Positions 54,632 through 64,000 of a stretch of DNA of 64,000 nucleotides are shown one piece after another. The DNA is from Talaromyces rugulosus. Lineage: Eukaryota > Ascomycota > Eurotiomycetes > Eurotiales > Trichocomaceae. The position numbers were made by a program, and so were the translations under genes. The stretch lies in NCBI RefSeq assembly GCF_013368755.1, contig NC_049566.1, forward strand, positions 1,736,001 to 1,800,000, given 5' to 3'. Under the pieces are notes generated by a model that made no database searches, was not told the origin of the DNA, and saw nothing but the letters and a program-made list of their open reading frames with translations. The stretch's first letter is position 1; each line of letters opens with the position of its first letter.

Positions 54632-56559
54632 ATGATAATGCGATTATTGACTACAATTGCAGCGATTGCGGCGCTCACATCTCTCAGCGATGCATTCGAT
54701 TTCCAACACCCTCTCCAGTCAATATTTACTACCCATTCCGATACAAACAACCATCACCAACAGCCAAATATAGTCTTTATTTTAACCGACGACCAAGATC
54801 TCCAATTAAATTCGCTGTCGTATATGCCATCTGTGCAGAAGCATCTGCAGGATCAGGGCACATTTTATGAGAATCATTTTGTTCCGACTGCGCTGTGCTG
54901 TCCGGCCCGCGTGACCTTGTGGACAGGGCGATATGCGCATAACACCAATGTGACGAATGTGCAACCTCCATATGGTAAGCCTTTTCATGTTTTGAAATTG
55001 AACCCATCTTCGACGCGCTGACTCGCGATACGGATAATCAGGCGGATACCCCAAGTTCGTCGAGCAGGGCTTCAATTCCGATTTCCTCCCCATCTGGCTG
55101 CAGTCCGCGGGGTACAATACCTACTACACGGGAAAACTATTCAATGCGCACACCGTCGACAATTACCACTCGCCATATGTTGCAGGGTTCAACACAAGCG
55201 ACTTCCTGCTCGATCCATATACTTATTCATATCTAAACTCGACATATCAGCGGGATAAGCAGGGCCCGGTCAGTTATGAAGGATGGCACACAAGCGATGT
55301 CATCACCAACAAGGCATTGGGCCTTATCGATGATGGCATCGCGGGTGCAAACTCAGGCGCAAAGAGGCCTTTTTTCGTGGGCATTGCACCGGTGGCTCCC
55401 CACTCCAATTTAGAGCCAGGAAATGGTCCGTCTCGGATGACGGCACCGATACCAGCCAAGAGACATGAACATTTATTCAAGGATGTAAAAGTGCCCAGGA
55501 CACCTCACTTTAATCCAGACACTGTAAGTCTTTTGCTCCGACGGGGAGCAAGCAAGTACTAATATCTAAAACTAGCCTAATGGAGTCAACTGGATATCCA
55601 ATCTTCCACAGCAAAGCGACGCCACTGTCGACCAAAACGATCATTTTTATCGCCAGCGCCTACGTGCTCTTCAAAGCGTGGACGAATTGGTTGACTTGAT
55701 CGTATCGCGTCTCGAGTATACCGGCAATCTTGACAACACTTATATCATTTATACTTCTGATAACGGCTACCATATCGGTCAGCACCGTCTTCCTCCTGGT
55801 AAGGAATGCGGATTTGAAGAGGACATTCGCGTGCCATTGTTTATTCGGGGACCGGGAATTCCTAAAGGGCACGTTGAAAAGGCCGTTACCGCGCACGTCG
55901 ACCTCGCGCCGACGCTTCTTCATCTCGCAGGTGCTAAGCAGCGAGATGATTTTGATGGAATTCCGGTGCCATTACACGGTCATCAAAGTGTACAAACTCA
56001 CCGACGACCTGAACATGCCAATGTTGAGTTCTGGGGTCTAGCCATCGCCGAGGGAGAAGGAAACTCTTTTGGACCGGAGAACCCCATTACTGTTCCAAAC
56101 AACACGTACAAAGGGCTGAGACTGCACTCTCCAGATTCGGGATATGATTTGTACTATTCCGTTTGGTGCAATAACGCGCATGAATTATACGACCTCACTA
56201 CGGATCCATACCAATTACATAATATTTATCCGTCCGCGTCTTCCCAGACAAGACCATCTAATTTATTACTTGGTGTTACGATAGAGCAAGTAATAAACCG
56301 GCTCGATGCGTTGTTGCTTGTTCTCAAATCGTGCCGTGGACAGACGTGTCATGCACCCTGGAAAGTCCTTCACCCGGAAGGTAACGTTGAGACCTTAAAA
56401 GATGCTTTGCATTGGGGCTTTGACTCTTTCTACGAGGAGCAAGTCAAGGTAGAATATGAACGATGCGAGGGAGGATATATCGTTGATGCCGAGGGGCCGC
56501 AGGTGGGATATAAATATTTGACAGATAGAGAGGGCTTAGGCTGGAGTCACTGGGAATAG
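54632..56559 (+). CDS. Secreted arylsulfatase (Cys type)
   Basis: Sulfate-ester hydrolase of the arylsulfatase group, acting outside the cell or in the secretory path. Exons 54632-54974, 55042-55523 and 55576-56559 encode 602 aa. The signal peptide is about residues 1-21 (MRLLTTIAAIAALTSLSDA). Metal-site Asp53-Asp54 (FILTDDQD) and the formylglycine site Cys89 in CCPAR match the CxPxR rule exactly, unlike the leaderless sulfatase at 15021. Further signs are GYNTYYTGKLFNAH, PFFVGIAPVAPHSN, IYTSDNGYHIGQHRLPPGK (second metal site), and ELYDLTTDPYQLHNI. The long Cys-containing C-terminus is usual in fungal arylsulfatases. It is tail to tail with the FAD oxidoreductase, stops 69 bp apart. A sulfur-scavenging role is typical for the family, not shown here. 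Confidence 0.94.
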
Positions 56560-56628
56560 CCCCAAATAAATAATTTCGTCTCCAAAAACAATAATATATA
56601 TATCTTTGTCAAAATAAAACACCATTTG

Positions 56629-58174
56629 TTAAAATATATCACCTCCAATTTTGCCGCTTGCCGCAGTTTCCAACCGTTCAGAAGTCGTTTTGAAAGTGCG
56701 CGGAACGCCTGTCTCGTCGAATGGCTTCTCCTCGAGGATTTGTTGCGCAAGACCCTTGGAGGAGAGATAGATTACTGGCATCCCATGCCCGTTGAATCCG
56801 GCAGCGATATATTGACCTGGCCGAGACGGAATTTCGCCAATGTGAGGAGCTGTATCGGAGGAGTAGCCCATTACTGATGACTTCGTGTTAGCGGTTGTTT
56901 TCAATCGCATTTATGTTTTTATTAGGGGAACTTACTACCAGTCCATAACTCCTTGACAGAAGCACCGCTGTCCTCCCATCCGTTAAAATGCTTCTGCATA
57001 TACCCGTCAAAGTAATCCTTGGTGGACTCGATGAGTTTGCTGTCGTCGATATTGTTGAACCATTCATCGTTGTTATCCTGGTGAAGGTGATGCGCTCCGC
57101 CAACGATAATGCTACCATCTGGCCTCGCGATGAGATAGTCGACGCCCGTACGTGGATCGACTCTCAATGCGTACGACGACAAGGGCAAGTGTGGCGGGGT
57201 CTGGTTTTCGGGGACGCTGATATGTGCGACGATACCGCGTGCTGGGAAGATGGCACGTTCATATTCAGGCAAAAGACCAAAGGTATAGGCATTGGTTGTG
57301 TAGACTACTTTCTTTGCCTTGATGCTGCCCCGGGGAGTATGGATAACGTGGCGATCGGGTGCTTCACTCGTTACTGAATTGACGGGTGTTGTAGTTTGTA
57401 AGTTGACACTGTCGCCGCCGTACTCAAGAACTTTCTCTAAAAGTCCGAGGATAAATTTATACGGCCAGATTGCCCCCGAAGTAAACGAGAATCCGACCTT
57501 GGTGCCTTTGACCCCGGATGTCTGGACCCTTATCTTTAGCTGATGGCCAGCGACAGTTAATTCAAATCAACTCACCGACTCAATATCCTCTTCAGGAAGA
57601 AAGACTAGATCGTCCAGAAACTTGCATCCTTGAGCTTTTAAATCTTCAATTACTTTTCGGACTTTGTTCCCGCGGTCAGTGCCGAAGTACACGTTCATAT
57701 TGCGGGTCATAACCAGATCGCAATCTATCTTCTCTTTCTCGATAACATCTTGGATCGCCTTGATATGCGACAGCTCGAATTCGGCCAGTTCGACAGCAGC
57801 GTCTAGACCATGGCGCCGGATAAACAGCGGTATGGATCCGTAGATGTCTGGTCTGAGATGGCCGCCTAAGAGTTTGATAAGTTATCGGCTAATTGATGAG
57901 ATACTAGCAATACTTTACCATTCCGCCCCGTCGCCCCAGAGCAGACTGTTCTTGCTTCGAGGATAGTGATCGAGGGACGCTTGGTGCTGTAGCTTATAGA
58001 CGTCAAAAGATGGTATGCGAGACTGACTCCGGCATATCCGGCACCGATAATCACAATGTCGGACTCGTCGGGAAGGTTGGGCGTTGAACGATGCGCGTCC
58101 AGCGGAGAGCGTTCTGTTAACCAGAATGGGAGAGTTGGGTTCTCGACTGGGAGAAATCGTTTTTCGGCTGCCAT
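56629..58174 (-). CDS. DAO-type FAD-dependent oxidoreductase
   Basis: FAD enzyme of the D-amino-acid-oxidase/glycine-oxidase superfamily, which oxidises amines or N-methyl compounds. Exons 58174-57919, 57865-57576, 57539-56936 and 56873-56629 encode 464 aa. The dinucleotide fold DIVIIGAGYAGVSLAYHL is at 39-56, followed by the FAD-binding SGATGRNGGHLRPD across intron 1. Mid-protein VQTSGVKGTKVGF and GAIWPYKFI belong to the substrate domain. The C-terminus WTGIMGYSSDTAPHIGEIP...YIAAGFNGHGMP is the usual closing FAD motif. Intron 2 is only 36 nt, unusually short; its acceptor was chosen because it alone keeps the frame. There is no signal peptide. A TATA-like TATAAATATA lies about 97 bp upstream. 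Substrate is unknown. Confidence 0.9.
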
Positions 58175-59100
58175 TTTTTGGATTGATGATACCTTTAATC
58201 TTTAGATTGTCGTCCTCTTTGTCGAAGTGGAGGGCTGCTTGTGGCTCAGGGTTTGCAGGACCAGGCGGAATATATTTATAGAGAATCTAGACCAAGGCTG
58301 CCAACTTTCTTCGGAATAAATAGTGGGCAATAATGTTGTTGGATATCGGGATAATTGGTTGTTCATGGAGGGGGACAGTTGGTTGCCCGTGAGTCACGCC
58401 ATTTATTCCGAGATAATAGCCCTAACCGGAGTTGACCTCAATTGATGCTTTGAGCTGCGAATCGTAGTAGATAAGACGGCACTACTTTTGGCGGATAATC
58501 GCATTATCCACTATACTCTGGATCAATTGATATATCGAATATGCCCTGTAGCAGCTCTGCCAATTAATTGTTTCCGGCTGACGACACCCTACAGCTGGTG
58601 GCTGGGGATGTCCCAAAACAGCAAAAAGCTCTGTTTCTCGAAAGAGAAATAACGGCCTTTGAAAGGGAGAGTATTTATTGGCTTTCCACTATTTATTTAT
58701 TGATATTATTGCATGGTGGTGGGTGTACGGAGGAGTATACGGAATAGCAAGGAGAGACAACGTGGCTGGCGGAATCGGGCCGCACCGAGCCAGCAAGGAC
58801 GTTCCCAGAAAACACGCCACCTGCATCTAGATTTTGGTTTTTTTAAGTTTTTTGGCGTCTAATCTAAAATACTATAGTGCGCGGCGTTGGGTTGGGCTGT
58901 CGAAACACCTTGCATGGACCAGTCGGGAGGCGACACATTGGGTGGCTGGGAGTGTGAATCGCCTCGTCTGGCCAGCCTCCCGCCTTCCGCCAACCTCTCC
59001 CAGCCCGCCAGATGCGCTGCGATTTAACCACCATGCCGGCCAGTACAGCTGCAGGAATTTCGATCATGTATCATCCTGCATTCCTCTACACACGACCGCC
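58175..59100. other. Divergent intergenic region
   Basis: Promoters for the FAD oxidoreductase (left) and the DUF3433 gene (right). Two TCAATTGA palindromes lie at 58438 and 58523. The right end is T-rich (58834-58855), then GC-rich up to the ATG. Confidence 0.5.
58271..58280 (-). promoter_or_regulatory. TATA-like element of the FAD oxidoreductase gene
   Basis: Reads TATAAATATA on the minus strand, about 97 bp before the ATG at 58174. Confidence 0.45.
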
Positions 59101-61637
59101 ATGCTCGCCGAGTTGTCGCAGCTAAAGACCGTCAACTGTAAGGATATATCTAATCACCGCCTGTTGCCCGGCATCAAAGGAATAGAAACAAATAAGCTGA
59201 CCACCTCTCGCTCACCGCAGCTAGCAGACCGCAGCTTTCTCACCAAGATTCGCAGCAGTCCATTGCAGCTTCTGATGATTATTTCTCTGCCTCGTCTGGC
59301 CAGTCGTCTGATAAGAGCAACGACAGCAAAGTGACCGTTGTGCGGTATGCAACCCCGCAGTCACAGCTGCCTTCACATTCTTTCTCCACGCAACATTCTC
59401 AGGCCCATCTCGCCCACACTCAATCGTCCGACAGCTCAAGAGATCGTCCTGCTGCTGGCCCCACCATGGCTCGCAGTGGCACTTCGAACAGCGTGCGCTT
59501 TGGCCAGAACCAAGTCACCGAAATCAGCCCGCGCCGGCATCAGATTCAAGACCCAAGACGCGAGATCAGTGCGACGACGCCTGGTGTCGACGACTCGCCG
59601 TATCTTCATTTCGCCATTGACCAGCTAACGCGCGATGAGGAAGTACAAGGGCTGGCAAGGCACGGGTCCGTCGCCAGCAACGAGTATCCTGTCGAGCGAG
59701 TTATTGCAGACGAGAACCTGGGATACTATCACCGAACAGGACCCACCACAGTCGAGATTCGAAAACCTGCCAGTCGTAATGGCGACGCACAAAAACCGCA
59801 GGAGCAACAAGAAAAACAGCACACAAAGGCGGTTTTCGTGACCGTCGACCCAGAGACCACTGATCTGTTGCACCCGTCACTGGACTTTGTGCCTCTTGTG
59901 CTCCGGTCCTGGGCGCTTGGGCTTTTTGTTTTCTTGATCTTGTGGATGGTTGCTGCTCTGGCCGTTTGTAATGTTTGGTCACAGAGGCACAGCGGCATCT
60001 GGGACTGGGCTGGAGTCGGTGGCTCGCGTTATTTCGTGGTTCAATATCTCCCCCAACTCCTCGCTGGACTTATTGTTCTGTGGAACTTGGTCATCCAAGC
60101 TGCCATCTATCGAGTCATGCCGTTTTCAATCATGGCTTCTGAACGACAAAAGACGGGCACTCTTCAGAATCTCTCTGTCCTGTCACGAAACCACCTGATC
60201 CCAGACTTTTCTTATTTTCAATACGGCGAGCCTCTGGTTGCCATTGGCTTGATCACGATCTGGATAGCAAACTTTTTCACCATTCCACTGATAAGCTGCT
60301 TCTTCCAAGCCAAGTCCTACGCCGTCGATGATCAGGATATCTGGCGATGGACAACGACACAGTCTGTAGGCTGGGTTCTGGTTGCAATTTATGGTCTTTT
60401 GATAGTTGGTCTTGCCTTGGTCCTGTCTCGGTTCTTCCGAAGCTGGACCGGTCTTCTGTGGGACCCAGTCAGCCTAGCAGATATCGTCCCCATGATTCAG
60501 CGATCCAATATCCTGCGTGATTTTGATGGAACCGAGACCGCCCCGTCAGTCCGCGATGTGTTGACGGCTCGAGTGCTACGACTTGGCTACTGGCGCTTGA
60601 TGGATAAGGAGGATGTTTTCTACGGCATCGGAGAAGAGTATGCTGTCGCAGAGACACCAGCACCGACATCACCTGTCAGGAGAAGCGAGAACCGAGTTGT
60701 TGAGCGAAGCGCGGTAATGCAAGACTTGGAACAACAAAGTATCTTGCGAAACGAATCCTTTGAGCGCACTCTACATTCGCCATTTGTCAGATTCCGGTGG
60801 ACAGTCTGGTTCCTGCGAGACATTTCCATCATCGTTTGGATCCTTATAATGATCGCTCTTTTCATTGCTTTTGTAGCCGTCAGCTTCGTCAAGGAGGCTA
60901 TTCCTGATGGATTCCTACCGCTGCTCCCAACGCTCGCTTCATCAAAGGGGTTTTCTGCTTCCAATTTCCTCTTCAGCTTCATCCCTGGGCTGATTGGCAA
61001 TATCCTGTTTCTGGCTTGGCAGCCAATCGACGTATACATGCGAGCCCTGCAGCCATTCGCCTCGATGTCAACTCCCGAGGGCGCATGGGCAGAGCACAGC
61101 TTGCTTTTGTCCTACCCAGCCTGTCTCCCGGTCGAAGTGACATTCTTGGCCGTTGTAGCTCGACACTACAAAGTCGCCTTCATCTCGCTCATGAGCCTTC
61201 TCTCGCTCACTCTCCCCATCCTCGGCGGCGGTGTCTTCATTGCGCTCTGGTATCCTTCCCAAAGCCAAGTCCGCATCGCCTCCGACCTGCCTGCGTTTTA
61301 CGCGCTGGTGGCCTTTTGCGGTCTATACGCACTCTCGTACCTAGCCATCTGGCCACGACGCCACCGCTACTTGCCGCACGATATCAGCACGCTGGCCGAC
61401 CTGATTAGCTTTTTCCATCAGAGTCCGCTCTTGTCGGATGATGTATTGCGCGAGCCTCGAACAAAGACAGACCTCATTACACGGCTAGTTGTTACGCCGC
61501 CGCACGACCGCACCGTGCCGTTGTATGGCTTTGGTGTTTACAGGGGCCTTGATCAGTGCGATCACTTGGGCATCGACCGTCTGACCAGGAAAGGGAGGGC
61601 AGACATGCTCATTACAACGGGAGGTCTGAAAGCTTGA
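59101..61637 (+). CDS. DUF3433 multi-pass membrane protein
   Basis: Large fungal integral membrane protein of the DUF3433 family, role unknown. Exon 1 (59101-59137, 37 nt) and exon 2 (59221-61637) are joined by an 83-nt intron and give 817 aa. The ATG at 59101 is chosen because the main frame otherwise has no suitable ATG, and the splice enters it exactly. The N-terminal 210 residues are polar, Ser/Gln-rich and probably disordered. Then come about eight to nine helices in two blocks: TM1 LGLFVFLILWMVAALAV, then LAGLIVLWNLVIQAAIYR, and a second block from WFLRDISIIVWILIMIALF. The family signatures RVMPFSIMA, the LWDPVSLADIV block and the second YLPHDISTLADLISFFHQS are present, showing the internal duplication typical of DUF3433. 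Confidence 0.9.
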
Positions 61638-62390
61638 AGATGACGTTTTCTCTAATACCGTCTTGACTTGTTATGTTGAGTCAAGTGTATGATATGATTT
61701 TTTTATGTTTTTCCTTTTCTAAAAAGATAATCACCCTTGTTGGTAGACAATGGGTCTGGAGTTTGATGCATAGTATAGAGGGCGTTTTCTTTTTTTTTTC
61801 TTATGAAAGGATGGGATTAATGAGGATATGAAACTAGATGATTTAGTTAACTTGAGATAATGAATAATTGACCTATTATTGTTGATAAATTTCGAGGAAG
61901 AGTTTGGTAGAACCTAGTAAAAGTACTCTACACTGCGTACATGCTCGATAATAATTAATTTTTTCCAGTCAGCTTTTGTGAACCTTGTGTTCAACTCCAA
62001 AAGGCCAAGAGAAGGGACAGGATATGACATCAAGGGTACATGTAGTCGTTCACACCTTTAGCCCTGGGTAAGATATGCCGGCTGAGAATACACAAGATAA
62101 AAGAGAACAGTTCTAGTATCTGTGTTTTCAAATGTTATAAAGAACTCTTTACCCCATGGGGCGCATCGGCGGCAAACACTAACAAGAGAAAAAGGCACAA
62201 GTACTGTCATTTAAAGTGGGAGAGCCCGCACAAATTAAGAGAGCTTCTTTATTGGCTAGTGTGAGAGCAACGTGAGAGAGAGTGATTTCTTTGCGTTACC
62301 TTTCAAATATCTCATCACCTCTCAGAGGTGTAATTTTTGTCCTTTGCTCTCCTCTCACTCTTCACTCAAAAAGGAGACATCCACTCGAAG
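61638..62390. other. Intergenic region
   Basis: 753 bp with A/T-rich 3' flank and a T-run at about 61789-61800. GAGAG-rich and CTCTC-rich stretches near 62270-62360 can pair with each other as a weak inverted repeat before the next gene. No coding signal is seen. Confidence 0.45.
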
Positions 62391-62968
62391 ATGGATTTAG
62401 AAGTGATACCCCCACCTTCTTCAAGCCATCCTGATATGGACGATAGAGAGTAACGTTATTTTATTTCTATCATATCGGCTGAGCTAACTGGTAAACTAGG
62501 GCCTCATACACCATCGACCCCTCTGAGGATCTCCTCCTTTCGTTCGAAGGAGAATCTGCCTTGGCACGAAAAATCCAACAAAAGAGTCGAAGGGCATCGT
62601 CAGGTATGGATTTTTTTTTTAATACGGCCAACGAAAGAGTCGATCCTAACGACAAACATTTGATAAACAGGGAAAAGGCTTAGAAAAATGCGCACCTCTG
62701 ATACCAGGCCACAAATCTCGGAGAAATTACTAAATGACCTCCCGATATGGGTATTGTGAGTTCTTCATTCGTTTATCTTTTCTCGATCCATCACCGCTCG
62801 TCTCGTTTGATATTGTGTAGTACCTCACTGACGAATCATCGAAGCTGGTACGCCGTATTCGAATTTCTGCACATGGAGGTTTTGTCAGACTATGATGTCG
62901 TCTTCGGAATTACCATTTACACGTGGGTTGCGCTTTACATGACCACGAAACGCCGGTACCATGAGTAA
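62391..62968 (+). CDS. Small four-exon orphan protein with a C-terminal hydrophobic segment
   Basis: Exons 62391-62449, 62500-62603, 62671-62755 and 62821-62968 encode 131 aa; the introns are 50, 67 and 65 nt. Four splice-consistent exons in 578 bp, with each intron removing a stop or a frame break, make chance unlikely. The start is acidic and Pro/Ser-rich (MDLEVIPPPSSSHPDMDD). The middle is basic and helical (ALARKIQQKSRRASSGKRL). The end has a hydrophobic segment (DVVFGITIYTWVALYM), then a basic tail TTKRRYHE, as in a small tail-anchored or single-pass membrane protein. Function is not recognised. It lies 244 bp before AIM11 in the same direction. Confidence 0.68.
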
Positions 62969-63212
62969 GGGAGAAAAAGGTTGAAACAAGTTGATGTTGT
63001 TTTTGTTGTTGTCTTTGCGTGGAGATGCACGTGATTTGTATTGACAGCAAAAAGTGGGGCCCGGGGGAAGCTTCACTTTTTTGTCCGTTTCAAGGCTGTG
63101 TTTCGGTCCGCGCTTTCCGGGAAGTCGTCTGAATCCTGTCAGTAAGAAAAGAAATTTCATCTTGCAAATAATACAATTCGTTTCGCGGTCGTTGAGAAAA
63201 AAAGCACACACA

Positions 63213-63845
63213 ATGTCCTGGGTTGTGAAACGGTGGCTGGGCTCACCTGAGGAGGAAGCTGCATCTTCATCTCCAGCTCCAGTTCCATCTACGTCGACGC
63301 AGCCAACAAACACAAACACGTTTCAATCGTCGCAGACACCATCTCTACAACAAAAATCACAGGTACAACAGCAACAAGAACAACAACAACCACCTCGGAC
63401 TTTCCCCAACAGCCAAAAAATCCTCATCAGCGGTCTCTTCTTCCTCTCCATCGCCTCCGTCGTCACCCGCCGCGCTCTCGCCCGGCGACGTCTCCATGCC
63501 ATTCCCCCTTTTTACTCTTCCTCCGTCTACCACCAACCCCCCGGCAATGGCGCGCTCGATGCCGCTGAAGCGTTCAACATCGCCACCATCAATGTCGCCT
63601 CCGTCGGAATGACCGCTTTGGGTGGGGCCATGTGTGCTCTGGGTATCGACAATATCGAGCAAGCGCGCGTCAAAGTGAGGACCGGCATGGGGATCGCCGA
63701 GGGCGTGCCACCCACCGCGGAAGAAGAGAAACAGTTTGAGCAGGATATTGAGGATTGGGTGGGTAAGATGCTGGATAAGAAGGATATCGGCGAGATTAAG
63801 AAAAAAGTCGAGGCGGCCAGGTCGGAGGCTGGTAAAAAGGAGTGA
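63213..63845 (+). CDS. AIM11: Altered inheritance of mitochondria protein 11 (AIM11)-like
   Basis: A small two-helix mitochondrial membrane protein, named from a yeast screen for mitochondrial inheritance; its molecular role is unknown. A single exon of 210 aa. The N-terminal 65 residues are Ser/Thr/Gln-rich, including a glutamine tract (QQQQEQQQ) encoded by CAA/CAG runs. The conserved core starts with QKILISGLFFLSIASVVTRRALARRR (TM1). It continues with IPPFYSSS and the second hydrophobic helix in AFNIATINVASVGMTALGGAMCALGI. The acidic/basic C-terminal helix (DIEDWVGKMLDKKDIGEIKKK) is also typical. Start at 63213 chosen as first ATG in frame. Confidence 0.88.
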   Translation: MSWVVKRWLGSPEEEAASSSPAPVPSTSTQPTNTNTFQSSQTPSLQQKSQVQQQQEQQQPPRTFPNSQKILISGLFFLSIASVVTRRALARRRLHAIPPFYSSSVYHQPPGNGALDAAEAFNIATINVASVGMTALGGAMCALGIDNIEQARVKVRTGMGIAEGVPPTAEEEKQFEQDIEDWVGKMLDKKDIGEIKKKVEAARSEAGKKE

Positions 63846-64000
63846 TTTTTGGGCATTTTGGGGGGTTTTCCCCCCTCTTTCTCTCTCTTCTCAGGAATTA
63901 TGGGCGTTTTGGGTTGGATATGTATAGGATTTCGGTTATAGCGGGCATGGGATGAATCACCACTCTAAGCGTCAAGGAGTGGCCGGGCATGGTATTGACT

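Noticed and set aside
59331..59340. GTG start for the DUF3433 gene at 59331
   Set aside because: A 37-nt first exon from ATG 59101, spliced at 59138-59220, enters the frame exactly and supplies a normal start.

Overview
The window is nuclear DNA of a filamentous ascomycete (Pezizomycotina), most likely a Eurotiomycete related to Aspergillus, Penicillium or Talaromyces. The evidence is many short introns (mostly 44-80 nt) with GTRNGT donors and CTRAY branch points, pyrimidine-rich leaders, and gene families typical of that group: Zn2Cys6 regulators, OPT and MFS transporters, DUF3712, DUF3433, DUF6594, DUF7029/DUF7223-like proteins and AIM11. About 27 protein genes can be modelled. Exon borders were read by eye and checked by codon arithmetic and reading-frame continuity. 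Family names come from motif recognition, not from a database search.

Layout. 1-1620: 3' part of a fungal transcription factor. 4179-7988: an intronless, strongly codon-biased OPT peptide transporter, tail to tail with a secreted CE1 feruloyl-esterase-like enzyme. 8907-16511: a three-gene carbohydrate locus with an ACS-type MFS transporter, a PcRGLX/YetA-like polysaccharide lyase and a Cys-type sulfatase. The transporter and lyase share a divergent promoter, and both enzymes lack signal peptides. 17358-20600: a small secreted orphan and a DUF3712 membrane protein. 21015-25435: an AtuA-like protein fused to DUF4387, followed on the same strand by a complete Zn2Cys6 regulator. 26130-29123: a large secreted DUF7029-type protein with a Met/His-rich linker, flanked by two degenerate direct repeats. 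A hydrolase-gene remnant lies beyond the second repeat. 31078-40170: a repeat-rich, gene-poor stretch with a DUF6594 membrane protein, a small gene built from 225-bp tandem exon-intron units, a protein with a GPI-signal-like tail but no leader, and a BTB protein with an apparent frameshift. 40758-45074: flavocytochrome b2-like 2-hydroxyacid dehydrogenase, ketopantoate-reductase-like protein and a GFA/CENP-V-type protein. 46130-47945: two orphan cytosolic genes. 49330-58174: secreted carboxylesterase, 14-TM drug-efflux MFS, a secreted arylsulfatase and a DAO-type FAD oxidoreductase. 59101-63845: a large DUF3433 membrane protein, a four-exon orphan and AIM11.

How the genes may work together. 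The best candidate for an undescribed system is 8907-16511. One transporter would import an anionic oligosaccharide, and two leaderless, probably cytosolic enzymes (a lyase of the rhamnogalacturonan/ulvan-lyase superfamily and a sulfatase) would act on it inside the cell. That looks like a miniature pathway for a sulfated uronate/rhamnose glycan. The second most unusual object is the gene at 34265-35148, where whole exon-intron units were duplicated in tandem with frame and splice sites intact. A palindromic octamer, TCAATTGA, is strongly over-represented in the non-coding parts of the window and clusters at 37853-38173.
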